A DNA stretch of 64,000 nucleotides from Bacillota bacterium (GTDB taxonomy: Bacteria > Bacillota > Clostridia > Lachnospirales > Lachnospiraceae), in assembly GCA_023392535.1 (NCBI GenBank), contig JAEVYY010000010.1:59280-123279 (forward strand). Reading direction: 5' to 3'. Under the pieces are notes generated by a model. That model was not told the origin of the DNA, searched no databases, and was given only the letters and a program-made list of their open reading frames with translations. Shown piece after piece: positions 8,521 through 15,894 of the stretch. How positions within the stretch are numbered: position 1 is the first letter of the stretch; every line of letters begins with the position of its first letter. Made by a program: the position numbers and the translations under genes.

Positions 8521-9087
8521 ATGAAGAAGAAAATTGCAGTACTGGCGCTGCAGGGTGCCTTTATGGAGCATGAGAGGATATTGGAAGAACTTGGGGCAGA
8601 GCCGGTTGAACTTAGGAAAAAGGAAGACTTACAGAATTGCTTTGATGCATTGGTATTACCAGGTGGTGAAAGTACCGTAATGGGAAAGCTGTTAAGAGAT
8701 TCTGGATTGTTGGAACCGTTAAAGGAAAAGATAAACTCTGGAATGCCCGTTTTGGCGACTTGTGCCGGATTGATTCTTTTAGCGGAACATATTTCTAAGG
8801 AAGAACAAATTTATTTTGGAACCATGCCAATTACGGTCAAGAGAAATGCTTTTGGAAGACAATTAGGAAGTTTTGTAACAGAGTGTGATGTTTCAAAAAT
8901 CGGTAGAATCCCACTTAGATTCATTAGAGCGCCTTATATAGAAAAAGTGGAAAAAGGGGTAGAAATTTTAGCAAGTGTAAACGATCATGTGGTGGCGGCA
9001 CAATATGGCAATCAGATCGGCCTGGCATTTCATCCAGAATTAACAGATGATAGAAGCGTACATCGGTATTTTCTTCAAATTATCTAG
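8521..9087 (+). CDS. pdxT: Pyridoxal 5'-phosphate synthase, glutaminase subunit
   Basis: PdxT (188 aa) hydrolyses glutamine and channels ammonia to PdxS. The class-I-like glutaminase triad is visible: Cys in LATCAGLILLA, and His and Glu in FHPEL near the C-terminus. The oxyanion region LPGGESTVMGKLL is intact. The ATG immediately follows the pdxS stop codon, so translation is coupled. A terminator follows 18 nt after the stop. Confidence 0.98.
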   Translation: MKKKIAVLALQGAFMEHERILEELGAEPVELRKKEDLQNCFDALVLPGGESTVMGKLLRDSGLLEPLKEKINSGMPVLATCAGLILLAEHISKEEQIYFGTMPITVKRNAFGRQLGSFVTECDVSKIGRIPLRFIRAPYIEKVEKGVEILASVNDHVVAAQYGNQIGLAFHPELTDDRSVHRYFLQII

Positions 9088-9104
9088 ATCAGCGGTACTA
9101 AAAG

Positions 9105-9138
9105 ACCTGCAAGTGTATATAATGCTTGTAGGTTTTTT
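9105..9138 (+). terminator. Rho-independent terminator after pdxT
   Basis: ACCTGCAAG and CTTGTAGGT form a 9-bp stem (one G-U) with an 11-nt loop, followed by TTTTT. Confidence 0.88.
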
Positions 9139-9191
9139 ACTTTATAGAAAATACGAATCAACTACCATTTGTCTGATATAAAAATAGAGTG

Positions 9192-9220
9192 TTGACAAGA
9201 GTAGGAATTCATTATAATAT
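9192..9220 (+). promoter_or_regulatory. Sigma-A-type promoter for the first amino-acid ABC operon
   Basis: TTGACA at 9192-9197 is followed after 17 bp by TAATAT (9215-9220); TATAAT at 9213 is an alternative with a short spacer. A TAGGAATT octamer lies in the spacer and a second one at 9249-9256. The same octamer occurs at 19684 in front of the other amino-acid-type importer operon. Confidence 0.75.
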
Positions 9221-9274
9221 AATAAATATATTAAACCTATATAAATACTAGGAATTGAAGGAAATGAAAAAATA

Positions 9275-9934
9275 ATGGATATAACATTTATAAACGAATA
9301 TATACCACTATATTTCGAAGCGGCGAAGTTAACGATCCGAATCGCATGCATTGGTATCATGGGATCTGTCTTTTTGGGATTTCTGTGCAGTATGGTCCGA
9401 TATTATGAGGTTCCAATTTTAGGGAAAATAGCAGGCATTTACATTGAATTGTCAAGGAATACTCCTTTGCTCATTCAATTATTTTTTCTTTACTTTGGAT
9501 TGGTAAAGGTGGGAATCCGTCTTAGTTCTGAAACTTGCGCGATTGTGGGTATGATATTTCTCGGTGGAAGTTATATGGCGGAGGCATTTCGCAGTGGTAT
9601 GGAAGCCATATCCCAGATTCAGATAGAAGCAGGTATGAGTATTGGATTAACAAAGTTTCAAATCCTTAAATTTATTATAATGCCGCAGGCTATTGCCATT
9701 TCTTTGCCTGCATTTAGTGCGAATATTATTTTTTTGATAAAAGAAACATCTGTATTCAGTGCAGTAGCATTGCCAGATCTTATGTACGTCGCAAAAGATT
9801 TAATCGGTCTGTACTATAAGACAGATGAGGCTCTTATGATGTTAGTAGTAGCATATTTGGTTATTTTACTGCCAATATCAATTATTTTTAGTTTCATTGA
9901 AAGGAAATTAAGATATGCAGGAATGGGGAATTAA
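9275..9934 (+). CDS. Amino-acid ABC transporter permease (HisM/GlnP type), first subunit
   Basis: A 219-aa inner-membrane permease of the His/Glu/Gln family. It has about five membrane segments, the family start IPLYFEAAKLTIRIAC, the ELSRNTPLLIQLFFLYFG motif and the cytoplasmic EAA loop (EAGMSIGLTKFQILKFIIMP). The coding region overlaps the second permease by 20 nt. Together with the partner permease, ATPase and lipoprotein that follow, it forms a polar amino-acid importer. The amino acid is not identifiable by eye. Confidence 0.93.
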   Translation: MDITFINEYIPLYFEAAKLTIRIACIGIMGSVFLGFLCSMVRYYEVPILGKIAGIYIELSRNTPLLIQLFFLYFGLVKVGIRLSSETCAIVGMIFLGGSYMAEAFRSGMEAISQIQIEAGMSIGLTKFQILKFIIMPQAIAISLPAFSANIIFLIKETSVFSAVALPDLMYVAKDLIGLYYKTDEALMMLVVAYLVILLPISIIFSFIERKLRYAGMGN

Positions 9935-10592
9935 CGTACTGTTTCAAGGAAAAAATCTGATAAGATTGCTGGGTGGATTATGGATAACGATTCGCATTTC
10001 CTTACTATCCGTAGCCTTTTCTATTCTGATTGGTATCTTACTGGGTATGGTCATGAATTTGAAAAATCCAATGATAAAGGGTATTAGCAGGTTATATTTG
10101 GAGTTCATCAGAACAATGCCGCAGTTGGTATTATTGTTTATCGTATATTTCGGTGCCACAAAAGCACTACAATTGAAACTGTCGGGAGAAACTGCTGCAA
10201 TTATCGTCTTTACCATGTGGGGGACAGCAGAAATGGGTGATTTGGTTCGTGGTGCTTTGCAGTCGATTCCAAAGCATCAATATGAAAGCGGTAAGGCTCT
10301 GGGTCTTACGATGTCACAGGTATATGGTTATATCATCATTCCGCAAACGGTCCGCAGATTAATTCCTTTAGCAATCAATCTGGTAACCAGGATGGTCAAG
10401 ACGACTTCACTCATTGTATTAATTGGGGTCGTAGAGGTAGTAAAGGTAGGACAACAAATCATTGAAGCCAATCGATTAGCGGTACCATCTGCTGCAATCT
10501 GGATTTATGGTGTTATATTTTTTCTGTATTTTGCAGTCTGTTATCCGATATCCAAATTATCTACTAAATTAGAGAGAATATGGCAGGAATGA
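9915..10592 (+). CDS. Amino-acid ABC transporter permease, second subunit
   Basis: A 225-aa partner of the preceding permease. It carries LGGLWITIRISLLSVAFS, EFIRTMPQLVLLFIVYFG and the EAA loop ESGKALGLTMSQVYGYIIIP. Two related permeases in one operon indicate a heterodimeric channel. An alternative start 9 nt downstream (ATG at 9924) is possible; the reported ATG overlaps the upstream gene by 20 nt, which supports coupled translation. Confidence 0.92.
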   Translation: MQEWGINVLFQGKNLIRLLGGLWITIRISLLSVAFSILIGILLGMVMNLKNPMIKGISRLYLEFIRTMPQLVLLFIVYFGATKALQLKLSGETAAIIVFTMWGTAEMGDLVRGALQSIPKHQYESGKALGLTMSQVYGYIIIPQTVRRLIPLAINLVTRMVKTTSLIVLIGVVEVVKVGQQIIEANRLAVPSAAIWIYGVIFFLYFAVCYPISKLSTKLERIWQE

Positions 10593-10635
10593 AACATTAG
10601 AAAACGGATAAAAGGTTATAGTTGGGAGCAGGTAT

Positions 10636-11391
10636 ATGAATAGTAAGGAAAAGAAAGTGGTATTGTCTATTAAAAATTTAGAGAAGAAATATGGAGAGAC
10701 CGTTGTATTAGATGATATCTCGCTGGATGTAAGGGAAGGAGAGGTCGTGGTTCTTTTAGGTCCTTCCGGATGTGGGAAAAGTACGTTACTACGGTGTATC
10801 AATGGTCTTGAGAATATTCAGGGAGGAGAGATATTCTTGCAGGGGGAGCGCATCCGTAATGAGAATAAAAAGATGCATCTTATCCGGCAAAAGATAGGCA
10901 TGGTATTTCAAAGCTACGACTTGTTTCCTCATATGAGCATTATGGATAATATCTGCCTTGGACCAATGAAGGCACAGCATAGAAATAAAATTGAGGTAAG
11001 AAAAGAGGCGGAAGAACTACTCAATAGAGTCGGCTTAATAGAAAAGAAAGATGCCTATCCAAGACAGTTGTCCGGTGGGCAGAAGCAAAGAGTTGCAATT
11101 GTACGCGCCTTATGCATGCATCCGCAAGTAATTTTATTTGATGAAGTAACCGCAGCACTCGATCCGGAGATGGTGAGAGAAGTATTGGATGTTATGTTAC
11201 AGTTGGCAAAAAATGGTAGGACGATGGTGATTGTCACGCATGAGATGCAGTTTGCAAAAGCAATTGCAGACAGAATCATATTTCTTGACGGATGTAAGAT
11301 CGTGGAAGAAAACAATCCATTGGATTTTTTTGAAAATCCGAAGACGGAAAGAGCAAGAAAATTTTTACACATTTTTGAATTTGACGCCTGA
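10636..11391 (+). CDS. Amino-acid ABC transporter ATP-binding protein (GlnQ type)
   Basis: A 251-aa single-domain ATPase. Walker [10 protein letters not shown] (about residue 41), Q-loop [16 protein letters not shown], signature [15 protein letters not shown], Walker [15 protein letters not shown] and the switch VTHEM are all intact. Length and motifs match GlnQ/HisP. It energises the two upstream permeases; the binding protein follows 48 nt downstream. A slightly unusual Walker B has Val where most have Pro (DEVTAALD), which is common in GlnQ-like proteins. Confidence 0.94.
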   Translation: MNSKEKKVVLSIKNLEKKYGETVVLDDISLDVREGEVVVLLGPSGCGKSTLLRCINGLENIQGGEIFLQGERIRNENKKMHLIRQKIGMVFQSYDLFPHMSIMDNICLGPMKAQHRNKIEVRKEAEELLNRVGLIEKKDAYPRQLSGGQKQRVAIVRALCMHPQVILFDEVTAALDPEMVREVLDVMLQLAKNGRTMVIVTHEMQFAKAIADRIIFLDGCKIVEENNPLDFFENPKTERARKFLHIFEFDA

Positions 11392-11439
11392 CACACAGGT
11401 GCAAATATATAATTAGCTAATAAAAGAGAGGAAAAAATT

Positions 11440-12345
11440 ATGAAAAGATGGAACAAAGTAATCACGATGCTGCTGACAACAGCAGTAACAGTTGGAGTTT
11501 TGACCGCATGTGGAAATGCAAATACAGCATCTACGACTAAAGTAGCAAACGAGGTTGCTTCTTCTACCGCAAATGAAGAAGCGGTTATAGGAACTGCCAG
11601 AACATTACAGGAGATCAAAGATAGTGGTAAAATTATAATAGGAGTCTTCAGTGATAAGAAACCGTTTGGTTATGTGGATGAAAATGGAATATACCAAGGC
11701 TATGATGTGTACTTTGGGAATCGAATCGCAAAAGATCTGGGAGTGGAAGTAGAATTTGTTCCAGTAGAAGCAGCAAGCCGGGTTGAATATCTGGTGACAG
11801 CAAAAGTGGACATTATCTTAGCGAACTTTACGGTTACAGATGAACGTGCTGAAAAAGTAGATTTTGCACTTCCTTATATGAAGGTCGCCCTCGGAGTGGT
11901 ATCACCAGACAGTGCTTCCATTACAGAACCGCAACAGTTAAATGGAAAGACATTAATTGTAAGTAAAGGAACCACAGCAGAGACCTACTTCACAGAAAAT
12001 TATCCGGATGTCGCATTATTGAAGTTTGATCAATATAGTGAAGCATTTAATGCATTATTAGACGGTCGTGGCGATGCACTTTCTACGGATAATACAGAAG
12101 TACTTGCATGGGCGATTGAGAATGAAGGATATCATGTAGGGATAGAATCCCTTGGTAGTCTTGATACCATAGCCCCAGCCGTACAGAAAGGCAATACAGA
12201 ATTATTGAATTGGATTAACGATGAAATTAAAGCTCTTGCAGAGGAAAAATTTTTCCATGCGGACTATGAGGCTACTCTGGCACCTGTCTATGGGAATGCG
12301 GCAGATCCAGAGAACTTAGTTGTGGAAGGTGGAATTGTGGAATAG
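11440..12345 (+). CDS. Amino-acid ABC transporter substrate-binding lipoprotein
   Basis: A 301-aa lipoprotein with lipobox LTAC (Cys24), a short linker and an SBP_bac_3 fold. Conserved features are GKIIIGVFSDKKPFGYVDEN, GYDVYFGNRIAKDLG, ANFTVTDERAEKVDFALPY and SKGTTAETYF. It captures the substrate for the importer encoded upstream. It is the last gene of the operon, and its stop codon is 7 nt before a structured repeat related to those at 3511-3783, followed by a perfect terminator hairpin. The substrate is probably a polar amino acid or sulfur compound, but this is not determined. Confidence 0.92.
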   Translation: MKRWNKVITMLLTTAVTVGVLTACGNANTASTTKVANEVASSTANEEAVIGTARTLQEIKDSGKIIIGVFSDKKPFGYVDENGIYQGYDVYFGNRIAKDLGVEVEFVPVEAASRVEYLVTAKVDIILANFTVTDERAEKVDFALPYMKVALGVVSPDSASITEPQQLNGKTLIVSKGTTAETYFTENYPDVALLKFDQYSEAFNALLDGRGDALSTDNTEVLAWAIENEGYHVGIESLGSLDTIAPAVQKGNTELLNWINDEIKALAEEKFFHADYEATLAPVYGNAADPENLVVEGGIVE

Positions 12346-12352
12346 TGTAAAG

Positions 12353-12410
12353 TGTGAGAACTAATTCTAAGCAGCCAAAATACGGCTGCGAAGGATTACT
12401 AAATCTCACA
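12353..12410 (+). repeat. Fourth, distant copy of the 58-bp hairpin element
   Basis: This copy is also exactly 58 bp, bounded by TGTGAGA and TCTCACA. The inner stem is AATTCTAAGCAGCC pairing with GGCTGCGAAGGATT. Compared with copy 1 at 3511, an outer G-C pair is A-T here and an A-A mismatch is an A-T pair. The copy lies directly behind a binding-protein lipoprotein gene, as does the array at 3511. The double change supports selection on RNA structure. Confidence 0.9.
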
Positions 12411-12440
12411 AAGGAAGAAGGCGCAAGCGCCTTCTTCCTT
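12411..12440. terminator. Perfect 14-bp terminator hairpin, likely bidirectional
   Basis: AAGGAAGAAGGCGC pairs perfectly with GCGCCTTCTTCCTT around AA, followed by AAATTTTC. The GAAG-R-CGCAAGCG-Y-CTT core matches the second hairpin of the array at 3511, with A-T replaced by G-C. It overlaps the stop codon of the convergent minus-strand gene. Confidence 0.85.
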
Positions 12441-13135
12441 AAATTTTCATTTTATCATATAAAAAATGGTGGCAATATTGCTGATAATTCTCCCGTTTTA
12501 CAAAAGCAAGGACTGCCCTTGTAAGACTGTCTGCTGCGCCTTGGTTAAGCTCATTTCCTAATGAGGGATCCGCCAAAGAAGGGAACCCCAAATGACCATA
12601 TTGTGACATTTTTGTAAGGACACAGGCAGAAGACATCATTTCATGCTCGCTTATTTCAAATACCGAGCTCGTCTGCGGAAAAGATTGCCCCCATCGGGGA
12701 AATAGCGCATACACCGTGTATGGTATTGATTTCGTCACAGACTTGTTCGACGGCAATCAGGTGAATGGGATCGGCATGGGATGCAATAATAATCATGTTC
12801 TTAATGCCCCAAGATACGATATTCTCTAACAACTCCTTTACAATTAATTTAACTGTTTGAGGTTTGTAATGGATGTTGCCATAAAATCCGGTGGCGCCCG
12901 CGCAAGCTATTGGCATTGGTGGCATCGAAAGGAACGTAAAGTCCGGTAGCCTTTCTGAAAGTAAAGAAATTGTTTTTTTTCTCCAGTGTTCTCCTTCAAA
13001 AACATCGGTGCCGAGCGGAAGATGATGGCTGTGCTCTTCTATCGGAGCGATAGTTTGAAACAAAACGGTTTTTGTCTTATCCAATTCATGGATTTCAACC
13101 CATGTCATATCTGTAATATTCTTTATAATACTCAT
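12439..13135 (-). pseudogene. Creatininase-family amidohydrolase, frameshifted
   Basis: Two overlapping minus-strand frames together make one creatininase-family protein of about 230 aa. The N-terminal part (13135 down to about 12660) has APIEEHSHHLPLGTDVFEGE with the family metal ligands and ends in a premature stop after FSADELGI. The C-terminal part continues in the +1 frame with EISEHEMMSSACVLTKMSQY and DPSLGNELNQGAADSLTRA to the stop at 12439. The shift lies near 12660-12680, with no long homopolymer there. Members of the family hydrolyse cyclic amides or act in cofactor pathways. The gene sits directly behind a MerR-type regulator. A sequencing error or a recent inactivating indel would both explain it. 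Confidence 0.75.
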
Positions 13136-13978
13136 CTACTTTTCCTTTCTTTCACAGACGCTTACCGGATAATACACTTCAATTTCTATATTGTTTGGAT
13201 TAAAAACAGATTGCTTTACTGCTTTGACTTTTTCAAAGGGATCTCCAGTAATTTCATAATGATTTTCTGTGATCCAGTCTACCATTGCAGCATGTGCTTT
13301 TCCAGTTTGGCTGAATGGACCTTTGTGCAGTGCCCGGGCATAGAGCTGGGAACTGATCAGTTGTGTCAAAAAATCAACCGATTCATATACATTTTTGACC
13401 GGTATACAAACTTCGAGATCCCATGATTCATCAGGAGAACTGTTGCCCGAACTATGATAAATAACCCTGTGGGAATCGGTTGGCTCAAGGGAATATCGTA
13501 CGGTATATTCGTAAGCTTTGCCAATCAATCTTCCAACATCCTCTATGTTGACCCAATCGCGGCAGCACACCGCATTTTCGTCTTGAAGAGATACCATATC
13601 AATCAAGTAATTTTCTGGTTCCTTCTCTGGTGTTTTTTCGCTGGATTGCAAAAGCTGAATCTTTTGTGTTAGCATATTGTAAATTTGCTTTTGTCGTTGG
13701 ATAGTAAGCTCCATTTCTTTATGCTTCCGCTTAAGAAATTCACAGAAGGACTTGTTATCAGCCTTAGCTTTTACACGTTTGATTTCTTCTAACGAAAAGC
13801 CATAGGATTTCATTTCATTGATAAACAAAAGTTCCGTGACCTTTTCAGATGAATAATAATGGTATTTGTTTTCTTTCATAAAATCAGGCATCAAAAGTCC
13901 CAATTCTTCATAAAGACGTAATGTTTTTAAAGTGGTTTTACCAATCAATACAAATTGGAAATCGTAATGAAAACGCAT
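13136..13978 (-). CDS. MerR-family regulator with GyrI-like effector-binding domain
   Basis: About 280 aa. A MerR helix-turn-helix at about 10-80 (TTLKTLRLYEELGLLMPDF, then YYSSEKVTELLFINEMKSYG) is followed by a coiled-coil region (about 85-125) and a BmrR/GyrI-like small-molecule domain to the end (VCIPV, then a LHKGPFSQTG-type strand). The start is uncertain: I give the ATG at 13978, but an upstream TTG at 14032 adds 18 residues, and neither has a clear ribosome site. Its stop is adjacent to the ATG of the creatininase gene, so they share a transcript. It diverges from the rhodanese/TtcA-like gene across about 70 bp, and regulation of both sides is possible. Confidence 0.82.
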   Translation of the reverse strand: MRFHYDFQFVLIGKTTLKTLRLYEELGLLMPDFMKENKYHYYSSEKVTELLFINEMKSYGFSLEEIKRVKAKADNKSFCEFLKRKHKEMELTIQRQKQIYNMLTQKIQLLQSSEKTPEKEPENYLIDMVSLQDENAVCCRDWVNIEDVGRLIGKAYEYTVRYSLEPTDSHRVIYHSSGNSSPDESWDLEVCIPVKNVYESVDFLTQLISSQLYARALHKGPFSQTGKAHAAMVDWITENHYEITGDPFEKVKAVKQSVFNPNNIEIEVYYPVSVCERKEK

Positions 13979-14049
13979 GACAAATGTCTGAAAATGTAAT
14001 AACATATATCTGGTAACACAATGAGTGTACAAAGAAAAGAGAGGTTTCC

Positions 14050-15201
14050 ATGAATAACATTACGATAGAAGAACTTAAGAAGGCCGACATGCAGGAGGGC
14101 GTGATTGTTGATATCCGTTCAGAAGCAGATTATATAAAAGGAAGTATTTTGAATGCTGTTTCCATTCCGATGGATCGGTTTGAAGAAAATATAGAGAAAC
14201 TCCCAAAAGGAAAAAAGGTTTATGTTTTATGTCATACAGGGGATAAAAGTCAAAATATTGTTGAATTATTAGAAGAACATGGATATATGGCCTATAATAT
14301 TGAAGGCGGTTACCGATCCTATTTAAGGCTACTTTTAAGTAGTATGGTAGGAAAGGAAGAAGAGGCTCTGTTAAAGAGCAAAGAAATTGAACGGAGTATC
14401 ATCAAAAAGTTCAGGAAAGGGGTTTGGCGTAGATTTACAAAAGCAGTCAATGAGTACCAGCTGATACAAGATGGTGATAAAATTGCGGTGTGTATTTCAG
14501 GCGGAAAAGATTCCATGCTGATGGCAAAGCTTCTTCAGGAAATGAAGCGTCACGGAAAGAATAATTTTGATTTGGTATTTCTTATCATGAATCCTGGTTA
14601 TAATGCAGAAAACTGGCAGATCATCTTGGATAATGCAAAATTACTGCAAATACCTCTGACCGTTTTTGAAACAGATATTTTTAATATTGTTGCAACCGTA
14701 GAGGATAGTCCGTGCTATCTGTGCGCCAGAATGCGGCGTGGTTATTTATATAGTAAGGCGAAAGAATTAGGATGTAATAAGATCGCTTTGGGACATCATT
14801 ATGACGATGTGATTGAAACGATACTAATGGGTATGTTATATAGTGGTAAAATTGAGACTATGATGCCAAAACTTCATAGTCAGAATTTTGAAGGGATGGA
14901 GTTGATACGTCCGATGTATCTGATTAAAGAAGAGGATGTATTGGCGTGGAGAGATTACAATCAGCTTCAATTTATCCAATGTGCCTGCCGGTTTACGGAA
15001 AGTTGCAGTAGCTGCGGTGGAATGAAAGGTTCTAAACGAGATGAGATGAAGGGATTGGTTCAGCAATTCAGAACCATGAGCAATGTGATAGAAACAAATA
15101 TTTTTAAGAGCGTTCAGAATATTAATGTTAACAGGGTTTTAGGGTATCATAAAGATGCAGAAGAATACTATTTCTTGGACGATTATGACAGGAAAGCATA
15201 A
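14050..15201 (+). CDS. Rhodanese domain fused to TtcA/TtuA-like tRNA thiolation ATPase
   Basis: A 383-aa two-domain protein. Residues 1-100 are a rhodanese domain with active-site Cys61 in VYVLCHTGDKS. Residues 120-383 are a PP-loop ATPase with SGGKDS at 150-155, a central CYLCARMRRGYLY CxxC pair, the GHHYDDVIETILMGMLYSG motif and C-terminal cysteines in CACRFTESCSSCGG. TtcA-like enzymes activate a tRNA base with ATP and add sulfur; the rhodanese could supply persulfide in cis. The CxxC pair plus another Cys would suit an iron-sulfur site. AAAGAGAGG lies upstream of the ATG. The tRNA target (cytidine 32 or other) is not shown by the sequence. Confidence 0.85.
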   Translation: MNNITIEELKKADMQEGVIVDIRSEADYIKGSILNAVSIPMDRFEENIEKLPKGKKVYVLCHTGDKSQNIVELLEEHGYMAYNIEGGYRSYLRLLLSSMVGKEEEALLKSKEIERSIIKKFRKGVWRRFTKAVNEYQLIQDGDKIAVCISGGKDSMLMAKLLQEMKRHGKNNFDLVFLIMNPGYNAENWQIILDNAKLLQIPLTVFETDIFNIVATVEDSPCYLCARMRRGYLYSKAKELGCNKIALGHHYDDVIETILMGMLYSGKIETMMPKLHSQNFEGMELIRPMYLIKEEDVLAWRDYNQLQFIQCACRFTESCSSCGGMKGSKRDEMKGLVQQFRTMSNVIETNIFKSVQNINVNRVLGYHKDAEEYYFLDDYDRKA

Positions 15202-15339
15202 AGATGGGGAATAATCGTGAGAGATATATTGGAAAATAGTAGGAAATGCTTGAATTATGTAAGAATATGAATGTATTATTAAGATGAAAATAAAATACGA
15301 TTGAGGAAAAGATTTACATGAGGGTAAAGGAGAAGAGAA

Positions 15340-15891
15340 ATGAAAAAAATTGGAATTAAGGAAGTGGTAGCAATTGGAATCGGAACTGCATTGTTTACGG
15401 TTTTGACGCAGGTGCAGATCCCAATGGGATTTATTCCCAACACTGCATTACAACCAAGAGCAGCTTTACTTGCGTTTTTTGCAGCTGTATTTGGACCATT
15501 CGTAGGGGGAGCAGTTGGTTTGATCGGACATGCATTGGGCGATGCCTTGTTCTATGGAAGTATTTGGTGGAGCTGGGTATTTCCAGAGGTGATTTTTGGT
15601 GTTCTGCTTGGTCTGTTTACAAAAAAATTCGCAATTAAAGAAGGTGCATTTGATAAAAAAAATATGATTCTGTTCAATGTGATTCAGATAGTAGCAAATG
15701 CTGCAGCATGGATTTTAGTAGCACCGGTCCTTGATATTTTAATCTATGCAGAACCAGCAAATAAGGTATTTGCACAAGGGTTCTTTGCTTTTCTTGGAAA
15801 CATCATTATCACTGCGATATTGGGTACATTGATTGCAGCAGGATATAGTAAAATCGGGGCAAAATCATCAAGTCTTAAGAAAGAAGATTAA
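15340..15891 (+). CDS. ECF transporter S component (UPF0397 type)
   Basis: A 183-aa integral membrane protein with about five to six hydrophobic segments. The opening IKEVVAIGIGTALFTVLTQV, FIPNTALQPRAALLAFFAAV and GHALGDALFYGSIWWSWVFP agree with the UPF0397 group of substrate-capture proteins, often labelled riboflavin-type without proof. It is followed after 3 nt by a dual ATPase and then a T component, which makes a complete ECF importer. The substrate is a vitamin or small precursor of unknown identity. GGAGAAGAG precedes the ATG. The 138-bp upstream gap contains no riboswitch that I can recognise. Confidence 0.88.
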   Translation: MKKIGIKEVVAIGIGTALFTVLTQVQIPMGFIPNTALQPRAALLAFFAAVFGPFVGGAVGLIGHALGDALFYGSIWWSWVFPEVIFGVLLGLFTKKFAIKEGAFDKKNMILFNVIQIVANAAAWILVAPVLDILIYAEPANKVFAQGFFAFLGNIIITAILGTLIAAGYSKIGAKSSSLKKED

Positions 15892-15894
15892 TTT

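Noticed and set aside
11055..11618. A 187-residue minus-strand open frame
   Set aside because: It lies opposite the amino-acid ABC ATPase and binding-protein genes, which have clear family motifs; low-complexity hydrophobic reading of the antisense strand.
12986..13426. A 146-residue plus-strand open frame across the MerR/creatininase junction
   Set aside because: It is antisense to two recognisable minus-strand genes and has no motif or ribosome site.
13979..14032. Frameshift at the N-terminus of the MerR-type regulator
   Set aside because: The first residues fit the family poorly, but the helix-turn-helix is in frame with both possible starts, so an uncertain start is the simpler explanation.
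15202..15339. FMN or thiamine riboswitch ahead of the ECF genes
   Set aside because: The 138-bp gap is A/T-rich and has no conserved riboswitch blocks that I recognise.
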